DNA of 64,000 nucleotides from Bacteroidota bacterium. Lineage in GTDB: Bacteria > Bacteroidota > Bacteroidia > Bacteroidales > FEN-979. The translations under genes and the position numbers were made by a program. Shown here one piece after another: positions 53,073 through 62,178 of this stretch. The DNA lies in assembly GCA_026391835.1 (NCBI GenBank), contig JAPLDF010000015.1, positions 1 to 64,000 on the forward strand, read 5' to 3'. Position 1 is the first letter of the stretch. Each line of letters starts with the position of its first letter. Under the pieces are notes generated by a model that had not been told where the DNA came from, did no database searches, and saw only the letters and a program-made list of their open reading frames with translations.

Positions 53073-53714
53073 TCAGAACCGAATGCCAAAATTCAGACTG
53101 GGCTCAATTTTGTAATTATTTATTCCACTTTCAATAGCTGCAAAGGATGCAGGAAAGTTGGTGTTAACGGGCCAGTATTTGAGGGCAATGGCAGGCTCCA
53201 CGTACCAGCGTTTCTTAAAGAACTCGAAGCGGTAGCCCAGGACAACCTGGAGATACAACTGGAAACCCTTCTGGATTTTTTTGTTATCGTTATCATAGAA
53301 TTGCTGAAGAAATGAGGTGGCTTCGACCGTGGTAAATAAGTTTTTCCACCAGAATCGCTGGTAACCAAGACCTATACCATAGGCCCTGACATAGCCAGGG
53401 TATGATTCAACCGACGAACCATAAGGGATCCCTACCGGGGCATGATACTTCCAGGTGGTGGCTTCGACCAGGATGGCATCTTTTCTGGTAAGAAAATACC
53501 CGTAATCCAATTGATAATAATCCCCCGGATCAGGGGCGAGGTTAAGCAGGATGAAAAGCGAGCTTCCCAAAAAGTGTCGTCGGGTTATCTCTTTCTGCTT
53601 TGTTTGCACCGACACAGAATCTGTCCGGATATAATCCTGGCTAAATGCCAAAGTGATGAACAAGGCAAACATCAATGTTAATCCGGTACTCTTCAATTTC
53701 ATTAAAATTCCCAT
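53073..53714 (-). CDS. Secreted/outer-membrane protein of unknown function
   Basis: 213 residues with a signal peptide (start MGILMKLKSTG or the Met at residue 5; cleavage after TLAFSQ). The mature part is rich in Tyr/Phe/Trp and alternating strands (YYQLDYGYFLTRKDAILVEATTW, LGYQRFWWKNLFTTVE, LQVVLGYRFEFFKKRWYVEPA) and ends with the aromatic strand LNFGIRF, a typical outer-membrane barrel end. No named family. Confidence 0.7.
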   Translation of the reverse strand: MGILMKLKSTGLTLMFALFITLAFSQDYIRTDSVSVQTKQKEITRRHFLGSSLFILLNLAPDPGDYYQLDYGYFLTRKDAILVEATTWKYHAPVGIPYGSSVESYPGYVRAYGIGLGYQRFWWKNLFTTVEATSFLQQFYDNDNKKIQKGFQLYLQVVLGYRFEFFKKRWYVEPAIALKYWPVNTNFPASFAAIESGINNYKIEPSLNFGIRF

Positions 53715-54295
53715 AATTTACTTTTTATACTCGTTTAAAAAAAAGAGCTTGTTTAAAATTTATTCACCTGAAATATTCAGATCGCAGATGCAACAATTTA
53801 AATGTTTAACTTGTTGTAAATGACATCTCCCCGACCCTCTGCTTGGAGGCTACTCTTTATACACATCTTTCCCAGCCAAAATAAAATGCTGAAAGTATGA
53901 TTACCTTTCCCTGTTTTTCCGATTAAGCAATAATTAAGGATAGCAATTTCCCTTATGATTAATTAATCTGGTGTTAACCCCTCTGTGCTTCTCCGCGTGG
54001 GCTCTGTGTCTCTCAGTGTAACAAATAATTACACGGAGGTTCACGGAGATCTGGAGAGAACCACAGAGAGGTCATAAAATAGTTGCAATCGATAATTTTA
54101 AACAGTCTCTTAGTTATCCGGTGAAAAACCATTTTCGTCTCTCTACGTTTTGGAATCATGATAAATCGTGTGCAAAAACAACTGGTGAATCTCCGGGTGT
54201 GGATTGCCCCAAATACAAACTGTCAGTTGGGATCGGCTGAGAAAAGGCTAAACTTCCGGAAAACAACCAGGGGACGAGGATGAACACCAATTTTT
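53715..54295. other. Gene-free region with dispersed repeats
   Basis: Contains a CTCTGTG/CACAGAG-type palindrome (about 53982-54075) and a block at 54022-54118 that is the inverted copy of 47212-47352. Near 53740-53830 there is a weaker relative of the same block (GTTTAAAATTTATT, CATCTCCCCGACC). No gene found. Confidence 0.65.
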
Positions 54296-55396
54296 TCAGG
54301 CAAGACATTTTGACCGGTATTCAATGGGCGTCAGGTTTGTAAATAATTTAAACTGGTTATTGAAGGCCGACTTTGAATTGAACCCGACCTGGTAAAGGAT
54401 TTCAAGTATGGTGAGTTTGCTGTGTTTTGAATCTGCCAGGATTTTCATGCTTTCCTTGATACGATATTCAAGGATATAGCCTTTGAAATTTTTCTTGCAG
54501 TATTCATTGATGATTTGCGAAAGGATCCTGGGGGGTACCGAGATCTCATTTGCAAGAGACTCAAGCGTAATATCCGGATCGAGGAACGGTTTATTGGATT
54601 CCATGTGGGAGTTGAGTTTTTGCAGGTATTCAAGCTTATCAGGTTCCCCGAGCTTATTGTTTTTGTATTTCGCAATGATATAATACACATCCGGCCTGAG
54701 CAGGAGAAAGAACATGATGGTGTTGATGAATATAAAAGCAGCCAGGGCATAGATGCTTGCCGTATAGGCACACCAGCCCGGTCTCCTTACGATCATATAA
54801 ACCGCGAAGGAATTCAGATTTATAATCCAGATAATGATAAAACCAGCTAAAAGGATCTGAAGCCACCTGTTGTGGGATGAAATTAAGATACTCTGGTAAA
54901 AACCCCGGAGACTGATTGTTGTTGATTTCATACTCAACAGGGAAAGCACGATATACACCAGGTTGTGGGCCAGGATCAGAATGGTGTCTTCCAGGTCAAC
55001 GGGTGATTCCCAGATGATAAAATGATCAATATTCCTGTAGAAGACCAGGAGGAGGAACACGGCACCGGCAAATGGCAGGAGATGAATGGCCATGCGGGAA
55101 TTGAAAACATCCTTTCTTTTTAAAAAGGAGTTGACGTAGAAGTAAATAAGCGGGCCGATCAGAAAAGAAGTTTGCCTGATCAGGAAAAGAGGTTTATGCC
55201 AATCCTGGAAATATTGCCAGGCGAACGAACTTGTTGCAAAAGAATAGAATATCTGAATGTTGAAAACCACCAGCAGGGTTGCCAGTATTTTATTTTCAAG
55301 GATGAAGCCTCTTTTATTCATAAAGAAGAACATCGACAGGACCATTGTAAGAAAAATACTGATAATGGTAAGAATTGAAAAAAGGTTCAGGGTCAT
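54296..55396 (-). CDS. Membrane-bound AraC-family regulator
   Basis: 366 residues. About seven predicted membrane helices fill residues 1-235. The C-terminal domain (about 260-366) is an AraC-type double helix-turn-helix: ITLESLANEISVPPRILSQII and LTILEILYQVGFNSKSAFNNQFK followed by the TPIEYRS signature. A membrane-anchored transcription factor of this type senses a signal in or outside the membrane and acts on DNA near the membrane. Confidence 0.88.
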   Translation of the reverse strand: MTLNLFSILTIISIFLTMVLSMFFFMNKRGFILENKILATLLVVFNIQIFYSFATSSFAWQYFQDWHKPLFLIRQTSFLIGPLIYFYVNSFLKRKDVFNSRMAIHLLPFAGAVFLLLVFYRNIDHFIIWESPVDLEDTILILAHNLVYIVLSLLSMKSTTISLRGFYQSILISSHNRWLQILLAGFIIIWIINLNSFAVYMIVRRPGWCAYTASIYALAAFIFINTIMFFLLLRPDVYYIIAKYKNNKLGEPDKLEYLQKLNSHMESNKPFLDPDITLESLANEISVPPRILSQIINEYCKKNFKGYILEYRIKESMKILADSKHSKLTILEILYQVGFNSKSAFNNQFKLFTNLTPIEYRSKCLA

Positions 55397-55641
55397 AGAT
55401 CGGTTATGTTAGAATTATGCAAACTTATTTTGTTGCACCCGGGAAAAAAATTCAAATCGATAACATCTTAAAAACTTCCGATGAGAAATATCAAAATCAT
55501 GGTAAGTCGATCCAAAAGGAAATGGCGGTGAAGAAAAAAATCCGGAACTTTAGCCGGGATGTCCCGGTAATGATTATATTTGTTGAAGTACTGCTGATCA
55601 TGTAAACAACGATTTGTTGAGATTCTTCAATAACCCGCATC

Positions 55642-57384
55642 ATGATAACTCCAAGAACCTGTTGCATGCTCATCTGTTTCATGGCTGCAACCGCTTGTTT
55701 TCCCCAGGAAAAAAGGTACAACCGCCAGATCACCCTCCTCTCTGATACGCTGTCGGAACAAATTTCAGGAACAGTCGAACTGAACGGCCGCACCTATGCC
55801 ATCGCCGGCCTGTATGACGATCACTATACCCGCATCGGCATCGCTGAGATCGATCATGAGGGGAACAAGCTCTGGGCGAAGGCCTACGGGGATGATACGG
55901 CACACTATTACCAGCCGGGCTTTTACCAGGCGGCAACCGCTACAAGCGACGGCAACATCATGGCCACCGGCCTCTTATGGAACTGGCAACTCCCCTTTAA
56001 CGCCCGCACCGTCCTCATTAAGTTCAATCCTTCGGGCGATACGCTGTGGACAAGACTCATCATGCCGGAACTATACCCGGATGTATATACCCGTGGCCGG
56101 GGGCTGATAGAAACCCAGGACAAGGGGTTTGCCATTATGGGAGATACCCAGGATCTCGCCTTTTTCTGCAAGACCGACAGCCTCGGGCGGGTGGAATGGT
56201 ACAAAACCTTTCCCGGAGTGACTTCAGGCCAGGCGTATGACTTAAACTCCGTTCACCAGCTGCCGGATGGAAACTACCTGTTAAGCGGCACCCTGAAAAA
56301 TCTGGCTGCCAATGAAAGCTGGATATGCATTGTGGGTGGGGAGGGCGACGTTACCAGGGAATGGAAGATTCCCGGGGAATCTGATGCATTTGCAATAACC
56401 GACCGCCTTGGAGGGTTTCTTGTCGCCTCCGCCAAATGGGTGGGGACGCAACAGAATTTACTGCACCTGCTGCATTACAATGCCAGTGGCGACCTCGATT
56501 CTGAAAGGATTTACGGCGACACGATGAACCATTACAGGCTCAGTGCGCTGGCCGGCCTGCCCGATTCCACATTCCTGGTAAGCGGGTGGAATGATTATAC
56601 CTTTAAAGCCTTTGTCTTTTGTGTCAACAGGAAAACAGACAGTTTGTTTTACCGTGACATTACCTGTTATGCACCCGATAGTTCTTTTGATAAGCGTTAC
56701 AGTTTTCACAGCGTTACCGTTTGTTCCGACAGCAGCATATTCCTTGGAGGAGAATATGACACCCTGGTGGGGCACAGCCTGGTCCCCAGGGGATGGGTCG
56801 TCAGGGCCGACCGGTACGGGTGTATTGCGCAGGGCTGTGATCCGAATGCAATTTATATCTACCGGCAACCTGCAACAGTAAATCTGCCCGATGGCGATAC
56901 TGTTGGCTTTTCAGTGGGAGCCACAGGAGATTCCCTTGTCTTCCAGTGGCAGTTTAGGTCTGACAGTACCTGGAGCAATATTGCCGATACCCTCCATTTT
57001 GTAATGGCCGGTGATTCCTTACGCATTTTAACCTCCGGACTTCAGCCCGGAATATACCGGATCCGGTGCAGGATCTTCAACGAAGCCTATACAGCTTATT
57101 CGCAGGAAGCGCTGCTGCAAATCCCTTCAGGGACAGGAGAATCAGGCAAGCCAGGCGGGCTTTGCATCTATCCGAATCCTTCCGCGGATATCCTTTACAT
57201 CTGGTCGGAAACCCCTGTTCTTCGGGTAAAAGTCACCGGGTTTTCCGGCATTGAATGCACCACGATCGCAGGAAACAACCGCAAGGATTTAAGTTTCAGC
57301 CTTGGCCGGTTTCCTGCCGGTATTTATACGATCACAGTTGTAACTTCCCGCGGGTGTATGAACAGAAAGATCATCAAACAATGA
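55642..57384 (+). CDS. T9SS-exported protein with C-terminal sorting domain
   Basis: 580 residues: signal peptide (MITPRTCCMLICFMAATACF, cleavage near FPQ), a beta-propeller-like body (residues about 30-400) with repeats such as GNIMATGLLW, GFAIMGDTQ and GNYLLSGTL, an Ig-like region (400-500), and a type A sorting domain (about 508-580; LCIYPNPSADILYI, PAGIYTITVVTSRGCMNRKIIKQ). Surface-exposed or released; substrate unknown. TATATTTG at 55575-55582 may be a promoter -7 element. First of four consecutive T9SS genes. Confidence 0.85.
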   Translation: MITPRTCCMLICFMAATACFPQEKRYNRQITLLSDTLSEQISGTVELNGRTYAIAGLYDDHYTRIGIAEIDHEGNKLWAKAYGDDTAHYYQPGFYQAATATSDGNIMATGLLWNWQLPFNARTVLIKFNPSGDTLWTRLIMPELYPDVYTRGRGLIETQDKGFAIMGDTQDLAFFCKTDSLGRVEWYKTFPGVTSGQAYDLNSVHQLPDGNYLLSGTLKNLAANESWICIVGGEGDVTREWKIPGESDAFAITDRLGGFLVASAKWVGTQQNLLHLLHYNASGDLDSERIYGDTMNHYRLSALAGLPDSTFLVSGWNDYTFKAFVFCVNRKTDSLFYRDITCYAPDSSFDKRYSFHSVTVCSDSSIFLGGEYDTLVGHSLVPRGWVVRADRYGCIAQGCDPNAIYIYRQPATVNLPDGDTVGFSVGATGDSLVFQWQFRSDSTWSNIADTLHFVMAGDSLRILTSGLQPGIYRIRCRIFNEAYTAYSQEALLQIPSGTGESGKPGGLCIYPNPSADILYIWSETPVLRVKVTGFSGIECTTIAGNNRKDLSFSLGRFPAGIYTITVVTSRGCMNRKIIKQ

Positions 57385-57490
57385 GCCCGGCCCGGATGCA
57401 ACATCTACCACCACCAGAAAAGCAACAGTCAGGTGTTTCCTTTTCAATAAAGATACGAATTGGATATGCTGTTGAAATAACGTTGAATTC

Positions 57491-59779
57491 ATGAAAGGAA
57501 TCCTGATTGGCATCATATTTTTATTAACCTGCGGATTTGCCGGTGCCCAGTGGAGGCAGACACAGGGACCGCCGGGAGGTAAAATCCATGCTTTGGCCAT
57601 TGACGGGACGAAGATGTTTGCCGGGACCTCAACCGGGGTGTTTTTCTCAGGTGATGAAGGATTGAACTGGGTTGAATTGAGCCATGGGCTCCCGGAGGCA
57701 CCCGTGTATTCGATTGCTGCAACCGGATCATACCTGTATGCCGGAACATACGGCAACGGGGTTTACAGGTCTTCCGACGGCGGTTACAACTGGCTACCCG
57801 CCAGCAATGGCCTTAAAAACCAGGACATCCGCAGCCTGGCCATTTGTGGAACAAAGCTCTTCGCCGGAACCGATGCAGGATTGTTCAGCTCTGCAGATCA
57901 TGCCGATAACTGGAACCCTGCGATCAGCGGGCAGGGAAATGCAAAGGTATATGCCCTCGCGGTTTCAGGAACATCGGTCTATGCCGGCCTATATGGAGCA
58001 GGTGTATACCACTCCCCGGATGCAGGAGCCACATGGGAACCGCTGAACAACGGCCTGGCAAACCTCAATATCCTTTCCCTTGCTATAAACGGGGACACCG
58101 TATTTGCCGGGAGCGACGGCGGCGGTGTATTCAGATCCACCGGCAATGCATGGACAGCAGTGCTCAACGGGCTGCCCGGTCAAACCATCGTAACTGCATT
58201 GATCACGACTGCCGGCGGAATTTTTGCGGGAACTCGCGGGTGGGGTGTTTACAGGTCAACCGACCGGGGCAACAGCTGGTTTCAGGCAAGCAATTACCTT
58301 TCGAATCCCGGAATATACTGCCTGGCAGCATCACCTGCAAAAATTTTCGCAGGGAGCGATGGCGGAGGGATCTGGTACAGTTCCGACCAGGGTGCAACCT
58401 GGAACACCTCAAACCAGGGCTTGATAAATTCAAGCATCCGGTCGCTGCTGATCAGCGGGACCGAAATGTTCGCAGCTACCTGGGGAGCGGGGGTGCAACA
58501 TTCAAACGGCAATGGTTACGACTGGCTTGCCATGAACAACGGTCTCAGTTGCAACTATGTATCAGGCATCACGAAAACCGGGAATCTGTTGTTTGCCTGT
58601 ACCATGGGATCGGGGCTGTTCATTTCCCCGGATAATGCAAACAACTGGTACCCGCGCAACAACGGGTTAACCAACCCGTATACCACCACCCTTGCAACCG
58701 ACGGGAGTAACCTCTATGCCGGCACGCAGGGCGGCGGCATCTTTCTTTCGTCCGATACCGGGAAACACTGGTCGGTGGTGAACAACGGGCTTACCAGCCT
58801 GAATATCACTTCGCTGGCCATCTCCGGGGGGCGGATTTATTCCGGCACTTCGGGGGGCGGAATATTTTTTTCCGACAACCAGGGAAGCACATGGCAGCCC
58901 TGCAATTCCGGGTTGACCTGCAACCGGGTCAATGCGATCATCACCGGCGAAACAGGGTTGTTCGCGGGAACTACTGCAGGCGCCTATTATTCCGGTGACC
59001 ATGGACTCACATGGCAACTGTTAAAAAACGGGTTGCCGGAATGTGATGTCAGGTCGCTGGCCACCTGCCTCGGATCGGTATTTGCCGCTACAAACGGCCA
59101 TGGGGTGTTCTTTTCCCCCTCACAGGGTGATAGCTGGGAAAGCCTGAACAGCGGGCTGTCGGATTCTTCGGTAAATGTTTTTGCGCAAACCAGCATGAGT
59201 ATCTTTGCAGGAACTGCCGACAACGGCGTTTGGATGCGTGCCTATTCCGATATTTTCACGATAGAGGCAAACCCGGATACCTTGCTATTGGAATGGACTG
59301 CGGGGGACAAAAAACCGCTTATCATCGAAACCAGTGTTGAATGGTCGCTGCAGGGTTTTTTGCCTGACTGGGTTTCCGTCAGCAAAAAAAACGGTTCCGG
59401 GAACGACTCCCTTGTTTTTCAATCGCTCAGGGCAAATACTGTATCCGCCAGGCGGAATGCCGTTTTGTACCTGTTCTCCCCTAAGGCGAAAACCGTCACC
59501 TTCACTGTTTCACAAAAAGGCAAATCGGAGGCTGTTGGGGAAGATGAAGCCTTTTCATTGAAAATTTTTCCGAATCCCGCATCAGGAGCCGTGAATATTA
59601 GGTCTGCCCTGCCGGTCGGGAAAATAAGAATTTACAATCCGATGGGAGAAATGATAAAAGAATTTCAACCGAAGGCAACTGAATTCCAGGTAAATATGTC
59701 TGATATTCAGAGGGGGATTTATTACTTGTCCTTATATTTCAACGATGTAATCGTAACCCGCAAGGTCGTATTGTATTAG
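57491..59779 (+). CDS. T9SS-exported propeller protein with BACON domain
   Basis: 762 residues: signal peptide (cleavage after FAGAQ), about twelve copies of a 43-residue unit of sialidase/Vps10-type propeller blades (pattern AGTxGGGVFxSxDxGxxWxxxNxGL), a BACON domain at about 590-665 (ANPDTLLLEWTAGDKKPLII, VEWSLQGFLPDWVSVSKKNG) that may bind glycan or protein, and a type A sorting domain (about 690-762; LKIFPNPASGAVNIRS, GIYYLSLYFNDVIVTRKVVLY is 21 long so only its type is given). Such proteins are often adhesins or glycan-binding surface proteins. Confidence 0.87.
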   Translation: MKGILIGIIFLLTCGFAGAQWRQTQGPPGGKIHALAIDGTKMFAGTSTGVFFSGDEGLNWVELSHGLPEAPVYSIAATGSYLYAGTYGNGVYRSSDGGYNWLPASNGLKNQDIRSLAICGTKLFAGTDAGLFSSADHADNWNPAISGQGNAKVYALAVSGTSVYAGLYGAGVYHSPDAGATWEPLNNGLANLNILSLAINGDTVFAGSDGGGVFRSTGNAWTAVLNGLPGQTIVTALITTAGGIFAGTRGWGVYRSTDRGNSWFQASNYLSNPGIYCLAASPAKIFAGSDGGGIWYSSDQGATWNTSNQGLINSSIRSLLISGTEMFAATWGAGVQHSNGNGYDWLAMNNGLSCNYVSGITKTGNLLFACTMGSGLFISPDNANNWYPRNNGLTNPYTTTLATDGSNLYAGTQGGGIFLSSDTGKHWSVVNNGLTSLNITSLAISGGRIYSGTSGGGIFFSDNQGSTWQPCNSGLTCNRVNAIITGETGLFAGTTAGAYYSGDHGLTWQLLKNGLPECDVRSLATCLGSVFAATNGHGVFFSPSQGDSWESLNSGLSDSSVNVFAQTSMSIFAGTADNGVWMRAYSDIFTIEANPDTLLLEWTAGDKKPLIIETSVEWSLQGFLPDWVSVSKKNGSGNDSLVFQSLRANTVSARRNAVLYLFSPKAKTVTFTVSQKGKSEAVGEDEAFSLKIFPNPASGAVNIRSALPVGKIRIYNPMGEMIKEFQPKATEFQVNMSDIQRGIYYLSLYFNDVIVTRKVVLY

Positions 59780-59818
59780 AAACTTTGATATTCGTCTATA
59801 ACGCTATTTTATGAAAAA

Positions 59819-59915
59819 CCCTCTGTGGTTCTCTGTGCCTCCTCCGTGAATCTCTGTGTAATATTGTTACACGGAGGGCCACGGAGAAGACACGGAGGGC
59901 CACAGAAAATATTTA
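59819..59915. repeat. CTCCGTG / CACGGAG palindrome
   Basis: CTCTGTG and CTCCGTG words (59820-59858) face CACGGAG words (59871-59905) around a TGTAATATTGTTACA centre. Lies upstream of the T9SS gene at 59948. Same family as 53982-54075 and 62066-62146. Confidence 0.9.
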
Positions 59916-59947
59916 GTTATGGTCGAAATGATTTAAAAAATTCCGGA

Positions 59948-62065
59948 ATGAAGCGATCCTCCTGGTCTAAATATTTTTTCCTGCTGATCCTGGTTTTCCA
60001 ATTTGTTCAGCAACTCTGCAGCCAGACCTTTAAAGCTGTTGATGACACCATCGACATGGTTCCCGGTTTTCCGAAAACGGTAAACCTGCTGGCCAATGAT
60101 ATCATTCCTGCAGGCGATTCCATCCGCGTAACGGGCGGTTTCAGCGCCGGGAGCGGCAGTGTCACGTCAACCTGGCATTACCAGGGGCTGGTCACCTATG
60201 TCGTCCCAAACCGGGGAGTTGGCAATATCGTCATCGGAACATACACCCTGGTGAATGTCTCTTCTTCCCAGACCTCAACAGCAAGAATGATTTTCAGGAT
60301 CCGGGATAAAAGTTACGACACACTGCAAATAAATGATCTGGCAGCCATTTTTACCGTTTCGGGACTCCATTTCCAGATGCTCTTCAATACTGCCAGCTGG
60401 AATGGTTCATGGATTCCCAAAGGTTCCTCAACGAGCACGCTTTTTACCAATGCGTTCTGGATAGGAGGCCTGGACGAGCACGACTCCCTGCACCTTGCGG
60501 CAGAACGTTACCGGCAGGGCCCCTATTCATCCAGTGCAGGTACGAAACCCGATTTTTATGCCGGCCCCGTGATGGATACCGTCAACTATTCGATCTACCA
60601 GGATACCACCTGGAACTATGTGTGGAACCTGAAGAGATCCGACATAGAATATCACACACACCACTGGAATGACGCGGGCTACAAACCGGCATACGACATC
60701 CTGACATGGCCGGGAAATGGCAACACCGCCCTGGGCCAGGCCGCCCAGCTTGCTCCTTTTCACGATGCCAACGGAGACGGGATTTACAACCCCTTTGCGG
60801 GCGACTCCCCGGCGATCAGGGGCGACCAGTGCCTCTTTTTCATTTTTAACGACGAACGAGGACAACACCTTGAAACCACCGGCAGGAAATTGCGGGCTGA
60901 GATTCACGGGATGGCCTATGCGTATGATCTGCCCGGGGATTCGGCATTCAGCAAAACAATGTTCCTCAATTACAAAATATACAACCGGTCGTTGCAAACG
61001 TACCATGATGCCTGGATGGGAACCTCCACCGACATGGATATCGGTTATGCCAACGATGATTACCAGCAGTGCGATGTAGGCCGCGGCAGCATCATCGGGT
61101 ATAATGGCAAGGCAGTTGACGGATCAGGTCAATCATATGCCTACGGGGCACATCCGCCGGCTCAGTCCGTTACCATTCTTGCCGGCCCGTGGATGGAACC
61201 AACCGGAGCCGACCGGCCCCGGTACGACAACAACGGTCATCCGCTTTGCAACGAGGGCGTCAACGGTGCCGGTTTTGGCGATGGCATCGCAGATAACGAG
61301 CGGATCGGGCTGAAAACATTTTCCTATTTCCTTCACCCATACTACAATCCTCCCCCATACATGTACCAACCCGCCGTTGCCGGCGACTATTACCGTTACA
61401 TGCAGGCTATCTGGATGGACAATACCCGCATGGTTTACGGTGGAAACGGCCATGATGGTTATGGGGGATACGGCCCGGAGGCTTCATTTCTCTATCCCGG
61501 CGAATCCGACACCCTGAACTGGGGTTGCGGTTGCCAGCAACCCAACGGACCGGTAAACTGGACCGAAATCACGGCCCATAACCTGCCACACGATATCAGG
61601 GGGGCCGGTACGACCGGGCCCTTTACCTGGCATCCGGGTGAAATGCAGGAGCTCGACATTGCGTTCGTTTGGGCGCGGGATTACACAAGCCCTGACACGC
61701 TTGCTTCTGTTGCGAAACTTCGTTCCATGATCGATACAGTGAGAAAAGCATTTTTAACCAACAGGCTCCCGGGCGGGGGCTCATTCCTTGGAATTACGGA
61801 ACAACCTGTCCCTCCCGCCACAACGTGCAGCATCTATCCAAACCCGGCAACAGCGGCAGTGACCATTGATTTCGGGGCACCCTTGAAAGGACAGGTCAAT
61901 CTTGAAATTTTAAATTCTTCGGGGATGTTGTTACAAACTGTCATTTGTCACCAGGGAAGCATACAGTCAGGCATTGATGTTTCAGTGTTTCCGACAGGGT
62001 TATACCTGCTGAAATTCAATGGTGGAAACATCCACTATGCCAAAAAACTTTCTGTCTGCAGGTAA
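59948..62065 (+). CDS. Large T9SS-exported protein, paralogue 1
   Basis: 705 residues from the ATG at 59948, chosen because it gives a signal peptide (MKRSSWSKYFFLLILVFQF, cleavage after QLCSQ); the frame is open to 59825 but that part lies in the repeat. Parts: an N-terminal beta domain (FKAVDDTIDMVPGFPKTVNL), a long central region with no named domain (WIGGLDEHDSLHLAAERYRQG, YGAHPPAQSVTILAGPWMEP, GWCGCQ-type Cys pair), and a type A sorting domain (about 633-705). Role unknown. Confidence 0.85.
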   Translation: MKRSSWSKYFFLLILVFQFVQQLCSQTFKAVDDTIDMVPGFPKTVNLLANDIIPAGDSIRVTGGFSAGSGSVTSTWHYQGLVTYVVPNRGVGNIVIGTYTLVNVSSSQTSTARMIFRIRDKSYDTLQINDLAAIFTVSGLHFQMLFNTASWNGSWIPKGSSTSTLFTNAFWIGGLDEHDSLHLAAERYRQGPYSSSAGTKPDFYAGPVMDTVNYSIYQDTTWNYVWNLKRSDIEYHTHHWNDAGYKPAYDILTWPGNGNTALGQAAQLAPFHDANGDGIYNPFAGDSPAIRGDQCLFFIFNDERGQHLETTGRKLRAEIHGMAYAYDLPGDSAFSKTMFLNYKIYNRSLQTYHDAWMGTSTDMDIGYANDDYQQCDVGRGSIIGYNGKAVDGSGQSYAYGAHPPAQSVTILAGPWMEPTGADRPRYDNNGHPLCNEGVNGAGFGDGIADNERIGLKTFSYFLHPYYNPPPYMYQPAVAGDYYRYMQAIWMDNTRMVYGGNGHDGYGGYGPEASFLYPGESDTLNWGCGCQQPNGPVNWTEITAHNLPHDIRGAGTTGPFTWHPGEMQELDIAFVWARDYTSPDTLASVAKLRSMIDTVRKAFLTNRLPGGGSFLGITEQPVPPATTCSIYPNPATAAVTIDFGAPLKGQVNLEILNSSGMLLQTVICHQGSIQSGIDVSVFPTGLYLLKFNGGNIHYAKKLSVCR

Positions 62066-62146
62066 TCTGTGCCTTCTCTGTGAATCTCTGGGTAATTTTG
62101 TTACACGGAGAACCACGAAGAAGACACGGAGGGCCACAGAGAAGAT
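62066..62146. repeat. CTCTGTG / CACGGAG palindrome, second copy between paralogues
   Basis: Contains CTCTGTGAATCTCTGGGTAA facing TTACACGGAG and further CACGGAGGGCCACAG words. Same repeat family as 59819-59915, here between the tandem paralogues. Confidence 0.85.
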
Positions 62147-62178
62147 TTATAGATGAGACTAACATAAAACAAATCCGA

